40,455 nucleotides of DNA from Bacteriovorax stolpii (GCA_945905815.1 CAMDQH010000022.1:1-40455), one strand, 5' to 3'; positions 7,602 to 17,371 are shown, numbered from the stretch's first letter. Made by a program: numbers and translations. Notes: generated from the sequence alone by a model not told the origin.

Positions 7602-9842
7602 TTAGCTCAAAATCTTTTGTAAAGGTGCAAACTTAACCATAAACTTTTTTCTGACGCCGTCCCTGAAAAGAATAGTAACTTTTTCTTCCGGACCCATGCC
7701 TTCAGAATCGAGAACGGAACCCTCTCCATACAGAGCATGCATTATTTTTGATCCAGATGGATAATTTGCGGTTGTTATTGTTTTTTTTGTTTGGAACACT
7801 TTTTCTTTATAAAAGACTGCATCTTCTGAATTATTGGAACTTTGATCAAATTCATTATATGCGTGATCACCAAATTCAGATTTTCGTGCGCTCGATTGGT
7901 AATTCGTCCATTTATAAAACCGCGATGGGATCTCGTGAAGAAACTGGCTTGGCCCATTGAATTTAAGGCTTCCCCACAGCATTCTTCCCTGAGCGAACGT
8001 AATTGTTAACTGTTTCATTGCCCGAGTCATCGCCACATAAAAAAGTCTTCGTTCTTCTTCAATCGCAGTCGGACCTACCTCTAGGCTCTTATATGAGGGA
8101 AATATGTTCTCTTCAGCGCCGATTAAAAAGACGTAAGGGTACTCCAGACCTTTTGAGCCATGAACAGTCATCAGTGAAACAAGTTCGCCAGTCGCTTCTT
8201 CGATAGTCGTATCCAGAGTAATAGTCTCAAGAAACTTTACCAAGTTAGGTTCTGTCTCTATTTCTTCAAACTGTTTAACCGCACTCATCAGTTCTTCTAA
8301 GTTTTCTAAACGGGCGGCACCCTCATGCGTCTTATCCGCCTTTAAAAATTCAAAGTATCCTGATTCATTTAAAAGTTTCTCATAACTAACAGTAGGAGAA
8401 TGATTTCTCTCTTCTAAAAGCTGAACTTCTTGAATTAATTGGACCAGCTGATTGATCGCACTTTGAACTTTTCCAGAAAGTGAAAGATGTTTAAATTCAG
8501 AAGGTCCCTCTGAAATTTTCTCAATTAGTTCAAACAAAGACAGTTGAAGTCTTACTGCTTCATCTTCAAGTTTTCGTAGGGATGTGGCCCCTACACCTCT
8601 CGCTGGTGTATTAATGATCCTGGTTAGAGCGAGCGAATCTTTCTTATTAACCACTACTCTCATATAGGCAATCATATCTTTGACTTCTTTACGGTCATAG
8701 AACTTGATTCCAGCAACTACTCGGTATGCAAATTTTTCTTTACGTAGAGCATCCTCGATTGTTCTTGAGTGGGCGTTGTTACGGTAAAAAACAGCAATAT
8801 CCCTTAATGAAACTCCCTCATTGGCCAAAGTCTTAATTTGTTGGCCAACATATTCGGCTTCCGCCCTATCATCGCGGCATTCAACAATTTTGATCTCGTC
8901 GCCCTCATCATTATTAGTCCACATTTGCTTACCCTTACGGGCGATATTTCGAGAAATAACTTCTGTTGCAGCTTCAATGATCTTTTTTGATGAGCGATAA
9001 TTCTGCTCAAGTTTAATTAACTTAGTTTCAGGGAAGATATTCTCATATTCTAAAATATTCCTGATATCGGCTCCACGCCATGAATAAATGGACTGATCTT
9101 CATCTCCTACAACGCAGATATTTCTGTGGTGCTGGCTTAAAAGTAGGATTAGCTCGAACTGAGCACGATTAGTATCTTGATACTCGTCGACTAAAACATA
9201 TTTGTATTTTTGCTGATACTTATTGAGAACTTCTGGAAATGTACGAAAAAGATTTAATACCCCTGTAATTAATCCACCAAAATCAACAGCATTACTTCGG
9301 TGAAGTTCTGCTTCATAATCTAAAAAGATGTCCCAAAGTCTTCTATCTTCAGCATATTTTTCAATTTCTTGATTTCGCGCAAGACCAATATAGTATGCAC
9401 GGTTTTTTAAACCATCGACATAAGCTGCCACAGTATACGGGGAGAGCTCCTTAGTGTTTATTCCACGTTTTGCCAGAATCCCCTTTATGATGGATTGCGA
9501 TTCACCGTCGTCATATATTGTAAAATTTTTACTCAGACCAAGATATGTAGCTTCCATACGCAGCACACGTGCACAAAAAGCATGAAATGTAGTTACCTGT
9601 AAAGCTCCTACATTGATTTGCGTATTAACAGCAAGACGCTCCCGCATTTCACGCGCGGCTTTATTTGAAAATGTAACAGCAAGAAGCTGAAAAGGACTGA
9701 CATTTTTTTCTTCTAACAAGTATTGAATACGTGCCACGAGTGTTCTGGTTTTACCAGAACCAGCACCAGCAAGGATCATTACCGGACCGTCGGTTATGAG
9801 TACTGCCTGCTTTTGTGATTCGTTGAGAAAATCAAGATTCAT
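7602..9842 (-). CDS. pcrA: ATP-dependent DNA helicase UvrD/PcrA (superfamily 1A)
   Basis: 746-residue 3'-5' DNA helicase used in nucleotide excision repair, mismatch repair and replication-fork clearance. All SF1A motifs are present: Q-motif LNESQKQAV, Walker A AGAGSGKT (Lys31), Ia TFSNKAAREM, II DEYQDTN (219-225), III GDEDQSIYSWRGAD, IV LEQNYRSS, V MTVHGSKGLEYPYVF and VI RRLFYVAMTRA. The C-terminal ~45 residues (IMHALYGEGSVLDSEG onwards) match the Tudor-like domain of PcrA/UvrD that contacts RNA polymerase or other partners. Length is slightly above the usual 720. The ATG shares one base with the glmS stop (TAATG). Distinguishing it from Rep rests on that C-terminal domain. Confidence 0.95.
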   Translation of the reverse strand: MNLDFLNESQKQAVLITDGPVMILAGAGSGKTRTLVARIQYLLEEKNVSPFQLLAVTFSNKAAREMRERLAVNTQINVGALQVTTFHAFCARVLRMEATYLGLSKNFTIYDDGESQSIIKGILAKRGINTKELSPYTVAAYVDGLKNRAYYIGLARNQEIEKYAEDRRLWDIFLDYEAELHRSNAVDFGGLITGVLNLFRTFPEVLNKYQQKYKYVLVDEYQDTNRAQFELILLLSQHHRNICVVGDEDQSIYSWRGADIRNILEYENIFPETKLIKLEQNYRSSKKIIEAATEVISRNIARKGKQMWTNNDEGDEIKIVECRDDRAEAEYVGQQIKTLANEGVSLRDIAVFYRNNAHSRTIEDALRKEKFAYRVVAGIKFYDRKEVKDMIAYMRVVVNKKDSLALTRIINTPARGVGATSLRKLEDEAVRLQLSLFELIEKISEGPSEFKHLSLSGKVQSAINQLVQLIQEVQLLEERNHSPTVSYEKLLNESGYFEFLKADKTHEGAARLENLEELMSAVKQFEEIETEPNLVKFLETITLDTTIEEATGELVSLMTVHGSKGLEYPYVFLIGAEENIFPSYKSLEVGPTAIEEERRLFYVAMTRAMKQLTITFAQGRMLWGSLKFNGPSQFLHEIPSRFYKWTNYQSSARKSEFGDHAYNEFDQSSNNSEDAVFYKEKVFQTKKTITTANYPSGSKIMHALYGEGSVLDSEGMGPEEKVTILFRDGVRKKFMVKFAPLQKILS

Positions 9843-11653
9843 TATTCAACCGTCACTGACTTGGCCAAGTTTCTTGGCTTATCAATATCTGTGCCTTTAA
9901 GTGAAGCAATATGATAGGCCAAGAATTGTAGGGCGACGTTAACGTAAAGCGGACTTAAATTAGGAAGCCCTTCAAAATCAAGAGAGATATAGTGATCAGC
10001 AAGATGCTCTAGCTCTGATGAATCTTTAGGACCAACAATAACAATGATACCTTTTCTTGCCTTGACCTCTTCAATGTTGGAAATAGTTTTTTCAAACAAT
10101 TCAGGACCCACAATTGCAATATTTACAATTTGTTCATCGATCAAAGCAATTGGACCATGCTTAAGTTCTCCAGCGGCGTAGCCTTCAGCATGGACATAGG
10201 CTATTTCTTTTAATTTCAAAGCGCCTTCTAATGCAATTGGAAAATATTTTCCACGACCTGTGAAGATGAAACCTTTTTTATTATATATTGCTGATGAAAC
10301 TTCTTTTATCGATTCAACATTAGAACAAAGCTCACCAATGCGGTTAGAAAGAAGTTTAATTTCTTTAAATAAAGACGGATCATCAATGGTTCCTTCCATT
10401 GCCCGACTCATCAAATATCCTGTCAAAACCTGAAGACTAAAAGCTTTGGTAGAAGCAACACCTATTTCAACGCCCGCGTGAATCAAAAAGTTTTGGTCAC
10501 AGTTTCTGAAAAGTGTAGAGCCCTCAACGTTTACAATTGAGAACGATTGAATTCCATTTTCTTTACAAAGTTCCTGACATGCCAACGTATCTGCAGTTTC
10601 GCCGGATTGAGATATGAACAAACCAACTTCACCTTTATTTAAAATAGGATTTTTATAACGAAATTCAGAAGCAATATCAACCGATGCACTTTGACGATTA
10701 TTCTGTTCTAAGTAATTTTTTATAACAAGACCAGCGTGCCAAGCGGTCCCACAGGCAGTGAGGTGCCATCCCGATGGCCTATAATTTGTAAGTGTATCGA
10801 GAATTTTTCGTCCCTCGTTCTTAATATAGTAGCCCGCTAGTTTTTCAATCAGGTAAGGTTGTTCATGAATTTCTTTGAGCATGAAATGCTCATATGGCCC
10901 TTTCGTGGTTGAGTCCATAGTCATAGCATTTGACTGAAACTTATAGCGACCCGAAGGAGATAGATCTAATTCGTAGAAGTTAATTTTAACATCAAAATCT
11001 GACACAATACTTTCGCAGATCACGGCATCTTGAGGGAAATATATACGAGGAGCAAACCCAATTAAAGCAAATGGATCAGAAGAAACAAAAGCCTCTCTTG
11101 TATCCTTATTATCACCAACTACAAGAGGTGCTGAGCGCTTTAAGCAATAAAGTTTCTCGCTCGCCTTCTCTATGATAACAAACGCAGAATTACCTGTAAT
11201 CGTATTAAAGGCTTTAGCAATTGATTGCAAAGTATTATTATTTTGTTTGAAAAATTTTGTTAGCAGGACGAGAAAAACTTCAGAATCTGTTTGTGACTTA
11301 AATATAAAACCTTCGGCTTGTAACTCTTTTTTTAGGGTTCCAGCATTTTCAATAATTCCATTATGTACAACAGCAAATAGTTCATTACCATGTGGATGGG
11401 CGTTATCAGTAGTAACACCGCCATGTGTGGCCCAACGAGTGTGACCTATCCCCGTATGCGAAAATGGTTTTTGCTCATTAATTAAGGCCTTAAGATTATC
11501 GAGCTTGCCTTCTTTTTTAATAATTTGAAGTTCATTATTAATTTTTAGGCAAATGCCTGCAGAATCATAGCCACGATATTCTAAACGAGAAAGGCCCTCA
11601 ATGATTGGGCCAACTGAGTTACCCGGACCAGAATATCCAACGATTCCACACAT
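9842..11653 (-). CDS. glmS: Glutamine--fructose-6-phosphate aminotransferase (isomerizing)
   Basis: GlmS makes glucosamine-6-phosphate from fructose-6-phosphate and glutamine, the first step to UDP-GlcNAc for peptidoglycan and lipid A. The N-terminal Ntn glutaminase begins MCGIVGYSG; Cys2 becomes the nucleophile after Met removal. HTRWATHGGVTTDNAHPH and VVHNGIIEN complete that active site. Two SIS sugar-isomerase domains follow (ACGTAWHAG, SQSGETADTL, STKAFSLQ, EGYAAGELKHGPIA), and the C-terminus IDKPRNLAKSVTVE is diagnostic. Start is the ATG at 11653, preceded by GGGGAA; the in-frame codons upstream would block exposure of the catalytic Cys. It lies 84 bp after glmU. That gap is too short for a glmS ribozyme and I see none. 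Confidence 0.98.
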   Translation of the reverse strand: MCGIVGYSGPGNSVGPIIEGLSRLEYRGYDSAGICLKINNELQIIKKEGKLDNLKALINEQKPFSHTGIGHTRWATHGGVTTDNAHPHGNELFAVVHNGIIENAGTLKKELQAEGFIFKSQTDSEVFLVLLTKFFKQNNNTLQSIAKAFNTITGNSAFVIIEKASEKLYCLKRSAPLVVGDNKDTREAFVSSDPFALIGFAPRIYFPQDAVICESIVSDFDVKINFYELDLSPSGRYKFQSNAMTMDSTTKGPYEHFMLKEIHEQPYLIEKLAGYYIKNEGRKILDTLTNYRPSGWHLTACGTAWHAGLVIKNYLEQNNRQSASVDIASEFRYKNPILNKGEVGLFISQSGETADTLACQELCKENGIQSFSIVNVEGSTLFRNCDQNFLIHAGVEIGVASTKAFSLQVLTGYLMSRAMEGTIDDPSLFKEIKLLSNRIGELCSNVESIKEVSSAIYNKKGFIFTGRGKYFPIALEGALKLKEIAYVHAEGYAAGELKHGPIALIDEQIVNIAIVGPELFEKTISNIEEVKARKGIIVIVGPKDSSELEHLADHYISLDFEGLPNLSPLYVNVALQFLAYHIASLKGTDIDKPRNLAKSVTVE

Positions 11654-11737
11654 ATAAATTCCCCAAATTGTAATCAAACTTTAGGGGTAAAATCTAACAT
11701 TTAGGTATCAGACTTGCTAGGGTTACGCGAAGCGCGA

Positions 11738-13144
11738 CTAGGTCTTTTTAGTCTTCAAAAACTTCTTGGCAGCACCCTCTTTAATGACTTGAGGGGATCT
11801 CCCAATTCCGAAGGCCCCGTCAGGAATACTTTTGGTAATAGTTGACCCTGCCGCTATGAATGCGTCATTGCCAATTTCAATCGGAGCAATGACCTGGCAG
11901 TCAGAGCCAATGAAGGTATTTGAGCCAATTTTCGTTTTATGTTTGTTGGCCCCATCATAATTACAGGTAATAAAACCGCAGCCAATATTTGAGTTTTCAC
12001 CAATTTCTGCGTCACCGATATAGCTAAGGTGAGATACTTTTGCTCCTCGGCCAAGCTTAGATTTCTTTACTTCAACAAAATTACCAATTTTGGCATCTGG
12101 TCCGATTTCAGTACCAGGACGAAGTCTTGCCATGGGTCCAATCGTTGCGTTGTCTAAGACGACAGCACCCTCTAGATAACTTCCGGCAAGAATTTCAGCG
12201 TTTTCAGAAATTGAACTATTTTTAATAAAACAATTCGATTCAACCAATACGCCTGTACCAATTTTAGTTTTCCCCATGATGGTACATCCGGGATATATGA
12301 CTGAACCAACTCCAATTTCTACATCTGACTCAATATAAACTTGTGTCGGATTTAAAAACCGAACTCCATCGATCATAAGTTTTTGAACTGCTTTATCTCT
12401 AGTCAATTGATCAACTTGAGCTAATTGTGCAAGTGTATTGATTCCTAGGAAAGGAGTTTCAGACTTAAACTTCACTGATTTTACTGAATATTCATGTTGA
12501 AATAAATCTGTTAAATAGAATTCTCCCGACTTGTTTTTGTTAGAAATTTGTCCAAGAACAGACTTCACATGAGACGTTTTAAGGACATAAAAAGCAGAAT
12601 TTACTTCCTTTATTTTTCTTTGGTTTTCGTCAGCATCCTTTTCTTCGACTATTTTGAAACCTTTTCCGCCCTCGATTATCCTTCCATAACCAGTAGGAAC
12701 TTCTGTTTCAAAAGTAGCAGCAACACCTACTAAATCAGGATTTTCTTTCATCATTTGGAATAATTTATTGAACTCAGATTCAGTAATTAATGGAGTATCT
12801 GCACAGGCCACAAGGGTGTAATCGTAAGTCCAAAACTGTGGTAAATCATTGAAGCAAGCCTTGAGTGCATCTGCTGTTCCATTTTGTTCTTTTTGCCACG
12901 CAATTTTCATTGAGGATTTCATTGAATGGGTGTTCCACCAATTTTCTAAAAGGTCTTTTCTATGGCCAACGACAACACCAATTTCTGCTTTAAGTGATGA
13001 ATTTTTTGCAAATTTTATAGCTGCATCAACGACATAATCCACTAAAGGCTTACCCGCACACATTGCAAGCGCTTTTGGAGTGTCAGTTTTCATTCTAGTT
13101 CCCTTGCCGGCAGCAAGTATTACTATACCAATAGAGTTGCCCAT
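11738..13144 (-). CDS. glmU: Bifunctional UDP-GlcNAc pyrophosphorylase / GlcN-1-P acetyltransferase
   Basis: 468 residues (E. coli GlmU has 456). The N-terminal uridyltransferase domain carries the nucleotide loop LAAGKGTRM (10-18) with Lys24 downstream, ACADTPL and YGRIIEG. The C-terminal left-handed beta-helix, from about residue 255, has hexapeptide repeats (for example VEIGVGSVIYPGCTIMG) and the acetyltransferase active-site blocks KLGRGAKVSHLSYIGDAEIG and TCNYDGANKHKT. GlmU acetylates GlcN-1-P and then couples it to UTP. I chose the ATG at 13144, with AAAAGG upstream, over an in-frame GTG 12 codons earlier. It is the first gene of the minus-strand run and is divergent from lon across 222 bp. 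Having glmU and glmS together links two steps of the same pathway. Confidence 0.97.
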   Translation of the reverse strand: MGNSIGIVILAAGKGTRMKTDTPKALAMCAGKPLVDYVVDAAIKFAKNSSLKAEIGVVVGHRKDLLENWWNTHSMKSSMKIAWQKEQNGTADALKACFNDLPQFWTYDYTLVACADTPLITESEFNKLFQMMKENPDLVGVAATFETEVPTGYGRIIEGGKGFKIVEEKDADENQRKIKEVNSAFYVLKTSHVKSVLGQISNKNKSGEFYLTDLFQHEYSVKSVKFKSETPFLGINTLAQLAQVDQLTRDKAVQKLMIDGVRFLNPTQVYIESDVEIGVGSVIYPGCTIMGKTKIGTGVLVESNCFIKNSSISENAEILAGSYLEGAVVLDNATIGPMARLRPGTEIGPDAKIGNFVEVKKSKLGRGAKVSHLSYIGDAEIGENSNIGCGFITCNYDGANKHKTKIGSNTFIGSDCQVIAPIEIGNDAFIAAGSTITKSIPDGAFGIGRSPQVIKEGAAKKFLKTKKT

Positions 13145-13366
13145 ATAACCGAACCTTTTAATCAGTGTTTTATAACTCACTGTTTTATAGATAAAATAAA
13201 TAAATTTTCTTCTAAAATATTACCTCACAAAAGTACGTTTCTCAGCTAATAAAATTTAAAAAAAATGAACATTATCTTAAATACCTTTAAAGATGAACCG
13301 TAAATATCCCGATTCATGTTCAGTACAAGTTTTTCATGGAATAGAAATACGCTATAGGAGAAAATC

Positions 13367-15802
13367 ATGGTGACGAATTACGAGGGAGAAGCGATTGAAT
13401 TTAAGGAAACGCTCCCTTTACTTCCGGTTCGAGATCTTGTTGTTTACCCGTTCATGATTCTCCCTTTATTTGTTGGTCGCGAGACATCAATTAAGGCCGT
13501 AGAAGAGTCTCTGAACAACACTGATAGACTCATACTTCTCGCATCTCAGAAAGACATCACAGCAGAAAGTCCATCTCCTTCAGAAATTTATGAAATGGGA
13601 ACTGTTGCAATGATTATGCGGATGAGAAAGCTACCTGATGGACGAGTGAAAATTCTCATTCAAGGTTTGGCCAAGGCTCGCATTAAAGAGTTTGTTGGTA
13701 CCGAACCGTTCTACCAAGTAAAAGTTGAAAAGGTAGAAAATCAAATAGTAACGGCAACAGCTTCAACTATTGAAGCTCTTGCAAGAACGGTAAAAGAAAA
13801 TCTTGAAAAAGTGATCGCACTTGGGAAAGTACTATCCCCAGATATTCTTATGGTATTAGAAGATATTCAGGACCCCGGTCGTTTATCAGATTTAATAGCA
13901 TCTAATTTAAATCTCAAAGTTACTGAAGCTCAAAAAGTTTTAGAACTCCTGGACCCTGTCGAAAGACTAGGTCATATTAATCAAGTTTTACTTAAAGAGC
14001 TGGAAGTCTTAACTCAACAGTCTAAGATTAAGCCTCAAACAAAAGATGATCTTTCTAAGCATCAGAAAGACTTCTTCTTACGCGAACAAATTAAAGCAAT
14101 GAAACAAGAACTTTCAGACGATTCTTCAGAGAAAAATGATGAGTTTACTGAAATTCGTGAAAAAATTAGCGCGAAATCGCTTCCGGCTGAATCTGAGAAA
14201 GAAGCACTTAAGCAGCTTTCCCGTTTAGAACGAATGCACCCAGACTCTTCAGAGTCTAGCATCCTTAGAAGTTATCTTGAATGGGTGGTTGATCTACCTT
14301 GGTCAGAGGTATCTGATGAAGTTAAAGATCTACAATATGCCAAAAACGTGCTTGATGAAGATCATTTTGATCTAGAAAAAGTTAAGGAACGAATTCTTGA
14401 ATATCTAGCAGTTCGATCTTTAAAAGGTGGAAGTGTCAAAGGACCAATCCTTTGTTTTTCTGGCCCTCCAGGTGTTGGTAAAACTTCACTCGGTAAATCA
14501 ATCGCGAGGGCGACCGGACGAGAATTCGTAAGAATTTCACTAGGTGGTGTAAAAGATGAATCGGAAATTCGTGGTCATCGTCGCACTTACGTAGGTGCCA
14601 TGCCCGGTAGATTCATCCAAGCAATGAAGCAATGTAAAACGATCAATCCAATCATTCTTTTAGATGAGATTGATAAACTTGGTTCTGATTTTAAAGGTGA
14701 TCCAGCTTCGGCAATGCTTGAAGTCTTGGACCCTGAGCAAAACTGCGCATTCAGAGATAACTATTTGAATATGAATTATGATTTATCAAAAATCATGTTC
14801 ATTGCTACGGCAAACATGCTTGATCAGATCCCCGGTCCACTACGTGACCGTATGGAAATCATCAATCTGGCTGGTTACAGTCAAGAAGAGAAAATCCAAA
14901 TTTCTAAAAAATATCTTATCCCTAAACAAATGGATGAGCATGGAGTCACTGACGAACACATTGAGTTCCATGATGAGGGTGTAGAATTTGTTATCTCTGG
15001 TTATACTCGCGAAGCAGGTCTTCGTAATCTAGAGAGACAAGTTGGTGCTCTTTGCAGAAAAGTGGCCAAGAAGATTGCTTCTGGCCACCACAGCAAAACT
15101 CATATTCTAAAAGCAACTGTCGAGGAACTTCTTGGTCCGGCAATTTACTCTAGAGAAGATTCTAATGAGTATGATGAAATTGGTGTTGCCACAGGTCTTG
15201 CATGGACCGCTGGCGGGGGAGAAATTCTTCACATTGAAGCCACTACAATGAAAGGTCACGGAATTACCCTGACTGGGCAGCTTGGTGACGTCATGAAGGA
15301 ATCTGCTCATACGGCTTTTGGATTCATTCGTAGCCATGCAACGGAACTTGGAATTGATGATAAGTTTTTTGCTGAAAATGAAATTCATATTCACCTTCCA
15401 GCAGGGGCGATTCCTAAAGATGGCCCATCCGCAGGTATTACTTTGGCAACAGTGATTGTATCACTACTAACCAAGAGTCATATCAGCAAAGACATCGCTA
15501 TGACGGGTGAAATCACCCTAACTGGTAAAGTCTTACCGGTTGGAGGAATTAAAGAAAAGGCCCTCGCTGCGATGAGAGCCGGAATTGAAACAATTATTAT
15601 TCCTTGGAAAAACCAGAAAGATATTTTGGAGATACCACTTCAATATCGTAAGAAATTAAATTTCATTCCGGTAAAGAATATCCAGGAAGTTCTCAGCATC
15701 GCTTTAGTGGACTGGAAAGGTCAACTTGATTTGGATCAGCACAAGCGTAAAACTGAAGAGACTAAGAAGCCAAAAGACAAAACTGGCCAAGTAGCTGCAT
15801 AA
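13367..15802 (+). CDS. lon: ATP-dependent protease Lon
   Basis: 811-residue bacterial LonA, a cytoplasmic AAA+ protease that degrades misfolded and regulatory proteins. Order: N-terminal substrate-binding LON domain ([20 protein letters not shown]), coiled-coil linker rich in Lys and Glu (about 200-290), AAA+ module with Walker A GPPGVGKT (366-373), Walker [11 protein letters not shown] and RDRMEII, then the Ser-Lys protease domain. Ser688 in PKDGPSAG and Lys731 in GGIKEK have the same 43-residue spacing as the E. coli pair Ser679/Lys722. The C-terminal ~25 residues are a Lys/Glu-rich tail. TAGGAG lies 6 bases before ATG. A terminator follows directly, so it is probably a single-gene unit. 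I could not find a convincing heat-shock promoter in the divergent region. Confidence 0.98.
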   Translation: MVTNYEGEAIEFKETLPLLPVRDLVVYPFMILPLFVGRETSIKAVEESLNNTDRLILLASQKDITAESPSPSEIYEMGTVAMIMRMRKLPDGRVKILIQGLAKARIKEFVGTEPFYQVKVEKVENQIVTATASTIEALARTVKENLEKVIALGKVLSPDILMVLEDIQDPGRLSDLIASNLNLKVTEAQKVLELLDPVERLGHINQVLLKELEVLTQQSKIKPQTKDDLSKHQKDFFLREQIKAMKQELSDDSSEKNDEFTEIREKISAKSLPAESEKEALKQLSRLERMHPDSSESSILRSYLEWVVDLPWSEVSDEVKDLQYAKNVLDEDHFDLEKVKERILEYLAVRSLKGGSVKGPILCFSGPPGVGKTSLGKSIARATGREFVRISLGGVKDESEIRGHRRTYVGAMPGRFIQAMKQCKTINPIILLDEIDKLGSDFKGDPASAMLEVLDPEQNCAFRDNYLNMNYDLSKIMFIATANMLDQIPGPLRDRMEIINLAGYSQEEKIQISKKYLIPKQMDEHGVTDEHIEFHDEGVEFVISGYTREAGLRNLERQVGALCRKVAKKIASGHHSKTHILKATVEELLGPAIYSREDSNEYDEIGVATGLAWTAGGGEILHIEATTMKGHGITLTGQLGDVMKESAHTAFGFIRSHATELGIDDKFFAENEIHIHLPAGAIPKDGPSAGITLATVIVSLLTKSHISKDIAMTGEITLTGKVLPVGGIKEKALAAMRAGIETIIIPWKNQKDILEIPLQYRKKLNFIPVKNIQEVLSIALVDWKGQLDLDQHKRKTEETKKPKDKTGQVAA

Positions 15803-15806
15803 ATAG

Positions 15807-15831
15807 AAGGCCCCTTTATGGGGCCTTTTTC
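15807..15831 (+). terminator. Rho-independent terminator of lon
   Basis: AAGGCCCC (15807-15814) pairs with GGGGCCTT (15820-15827) around a 5-base loop TTTAT, and the 3' side runs into five T residues. It begins 4 bp after the lon stop and separates lon from the receiver-domain gene. Confidence 0.93.
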
Positions 15832-15876
15832 ATTCTAAATCCTTCTATTATTCTACAAATTTGATATCCTTAATCT

Positions 15877-16275
15877 ATGAATGAAATTATGAGTCGTGGA
15901 AGTCTTAAAATAGTCGTTGTAGATGATTCTGACTTTTCCAGATCCCTTATTGTTAAAATGCTGAGAGACGCTGAATTTCACGTCGTGGGAGAGAGCAGTA
16001 GTGCCGCTTCTGCACTTCAAGTTATTAAAGAAAAGAAACCGGATGTCGTCATAACAGATATTGTTATGCCAGAAGTTAGCGGAATTGAACTAGCTGAACT
16101 CATTAATCAGAATTATAAAGATATATATGTCATAGTTGTTTCTTCATTGTCCCAAGAACACGTGGTATTGGAAGCAATCGGTGCCGGAGCAGCGGACTTT
16201 ATTGCCAAACCAATAAGCCAACAACAGTTGGTGGAATCACTTGAAAAAATTATGTCTCAAATGGAAAAGGAATAA
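15877..16275 (+). CDS. Single-domain response regulator (CheY-like)
   Basis: 132 residues forming one receiver domain with no output domain. The acidic pair is Asp16/Asp17 (VVVDDSDFS), the phospho-acceptor is Asp61 (VVITDIVMPE), the switch Ser is in VIVVSSLS (89-90), and Lys111 lies in FIAKPIS. The domain is complete and should be phosphorylatable. It probably signals by binding a partner. The next gene, 2 bp away, looks like a CheX-type phosphatase, which suggests a dedicated phospho-switch. No clear ribosome binding site precedes the ATG at 15877; the in-frame ATG at codon 5 is an alternative start. Confidence 0.9.
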   Translation: MNEIMSRGSLKIVVVDDSDFSRSLIVKMLRDAEFHVVGESSSAASALQVIKEKKPDVVITDIVMPEVSGIELAELINQNYKDIYVIVVSSLSQEHVVLEAIGAGAADFIAKPISQQQLVESLEKIMSQMEKE

Positions 16276-16277
16276 AC

Positions 16278-16712
16278 ATGGAAGTTTATCGTGCCTTCGA
16301 ACTGACCTCTATTGATGAACTCAAAATCCTATCGGATGTAAGGCTCATAAATCGACATGACTTGAATTCAATTTATTCAAAAGATAATTTGCATGTTCAA
16401 TTTAGTCTGATGGGCGAGCTTCGTGGAACAATTTCGTGTTTTATGTGTTTAGACAAACACGAGCTGACTCCAACAGATAAAAACTACATTTTCCCACTTT
16501 TTGTTGAGGCCATGAACATTCTCATTGGTAAGCAAGTGAGTATGGACAAGGAACTAAAATCTTTCAAGGTGAAGCTTTCTCCACCAAAACTTTCCATGAT
16601 AGCTCAAGAAATAAACACTTTATTAAAAACAAGCATGCAGTATTATGAGCTAGAACTAGAACGCCATACTTTTTCAATACTAACTGAGTATAGCATCGAG
16701 GCATTGAGTTAA
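16278..16712 (+). CDS. CheX/CheC-like protein, probable partner of the preceding receiver
   Basis: 144 residues with the features of the CheC/CheX/FliY fold: a strand segment with a Gly turn (VQFSLMGELRGTISCFMCL), then a helix carrying E-x-x-N followed by Gly (FVEAMNILIGKQVSM, Glu77 and Asn80). In CheC and CheX the Glu-Asn pair dephosphorylates CheY-P. CheX proteins are about 150 residues, which fits. The position directly after a stand-alone receiver supports the call. The rest of the sequence is divergent, so the alternative is a non-enzymatic relative of CheX. AAGGA lies upstream of the ATG. The stop overlaps the next start as TAATG. Confidence 0.55.
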   Translation: MEVYRAFELTSIDELKILSDVRLINRHDLNSIYSKDNLHVQFSLMGELRGTISCFMCLDKHELTPTDKNYIFPLFVEAMNILIGKQVSMDKELKSFKVKLSPPKLSMIAQEINTLLKTSMQYYELELERHTFSILTEYSIEALS

Positions 16713-17041
16713 TGAAAACAGCACTAAGAATATTTGGAATTTTTATCGCAACTCTTCTTTTTCTATCAATTGAAATTGGTGATAAACCGATTTTTGGACA
16801 TATTTACAAACTCATTTCACCTGCAACCAGAGATGCCCAGAAGTTAGCGGAAAGTTTCTTCGATAGTTCTGTTGATCAAACTAACAATTACTCAAAGAAA
16901 CTTTTTGAAAATTCGTCTCCTCGGCTTAGAGACTCAGTTAAGTCAAAAATGTCTAGCATTAAGAATCATCAAGGTCGTCCACAAGAAGACTTAACAGTTC
17001 AAGATAAAAACGAACTTGATGCTTTGATTAAATCAAATTAA
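16712..17041 (+). CDS. Small membrane-anchored hypothetical protein
   Basis: 109 residues with an N-terminal hydrophobic helix (IFGIFIATLLFLSIEIG), either a membrane anchor or an uncleaved signal, followed by a polar region rich in Ser, Lys, Asp and Asn. I recognise no domain. Its ATG overlaps the stop of the CheX-like gene, so the three genes 15877-17041 form one operon and this protein may act with that phospho-switch. It ends 12 bp before the convergent peptide gene, with no obvious terminator between them. Confidence 0.7.
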   Translation: MKTALRIFGIFIATLLFLSIEIGDKPIFGHIYKLISPATRDAQKLAESFFDSSVDQTNNYSKKLFENSSPRLRDSVKSKMSSIKNHQGRPQEDLTVQDKNELDALIKSN

Positions 17042-17052
17042 TAAAGCATCTC

Positions 17053-17238
17053 TTATATGGCTGTACCTTTCTTCAAATTACTCTGATTGCTCTTCTTTGA
17101 TAACTTCGCCAGCTTAGCAAGTTTCGAATTTTCTCTGGCTTGAGAAATCATCGGACATTCCGTATTAGACTGGCCTTCACCAAAAGCTGAGGCCGAGAAA
17201 AAAGAAGCCAAAATAGCAATCATCAATAAATGTTTCAT
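17053..17238 (-). CDS. Small secreted peptide, copy 1 (61 residues)
   Basis: A 61-residue precursor with a clear signal peptide (MKHLLMIAILASFFSASAFG), probably cut after AFG or before EGQ. The mature part is about 41 residues, with a single Cys in TECPMI and a strongly basic tail rich in Lys, Ser and Asn. It is a paralogue of the gene at 17403-17588: both share MKHLL-x-IAILASFFS-x-SAF-x-EGQ and TECPMI. A strong ribosome binding site, GGGGGAA, lies 5 bases before ATG. About 117 bp upstream is a dyad TGTCTA-N5-TAGACA, also found at the same distance from copy 2. I recognise no family. Options include a bacteriocin-like or predatory peptide, an envelope peptide or a pheromone; none is demonstrated. 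Confidence 0.8.
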   Translation of the reverse strand: MKHLLMIAILASFFSASAFGEGQSNTECPMISQARENSKLAKLAKLSKKSNQSNLKKGTAI

Positions 17239-17354
17239 AAATTCCCCCTATGAGTATTACTAATAGGTATTACAAGTTTGATGCCAATGATGGGTAAGAT
17301 AAGTGCTCTGAAGTTCGAAGATTGGTAGTGGTTAAGTGTAGGAAGTACAGACAC

Positions 17355-17371
17355 TGTCTAAAAAATAGACA
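17355..17371. promoter_or_regulatory. Operator-like dyad upstream of secreted peptide copy 1
   Basis: TGTCTA-N5-TAGACA, extended to CTGTCTA-N5-TAGACAG when one flanking base on each side is counted. A further half-site (CAGACA) lies immediately outside it. The centre is about 125 bp upstream of the copy 1 ATG. The same 6-5-6 dyad occurs at 17707-17723, at the matching distance from copy 2. It overlaps the T-tract of the terminator of copy 2, so part of the pattern might be explained by that hairpin. Confidence 0.55.

Noticed and set aside
11654-11737. Possible glmS ribozyme or attenuator in the glmU-glmS gap
   Set aside because: The 84-bp gap is too short for the ribozyme and shows no conserved core; only a tiny CGCG hairpin is present.
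13145-13366. Heat-shock or other specific promoter for lon in the divergent region
   Set aside because: The region is AT-rich with many weak -10-like hexamers; no pair of boxes was convincing enough to report.
15107-15394. A 95-codon minus-strand frame inside lon
   Set aside because: Lies fully antisense to the conserved Lon protease domain and resembles nothing.
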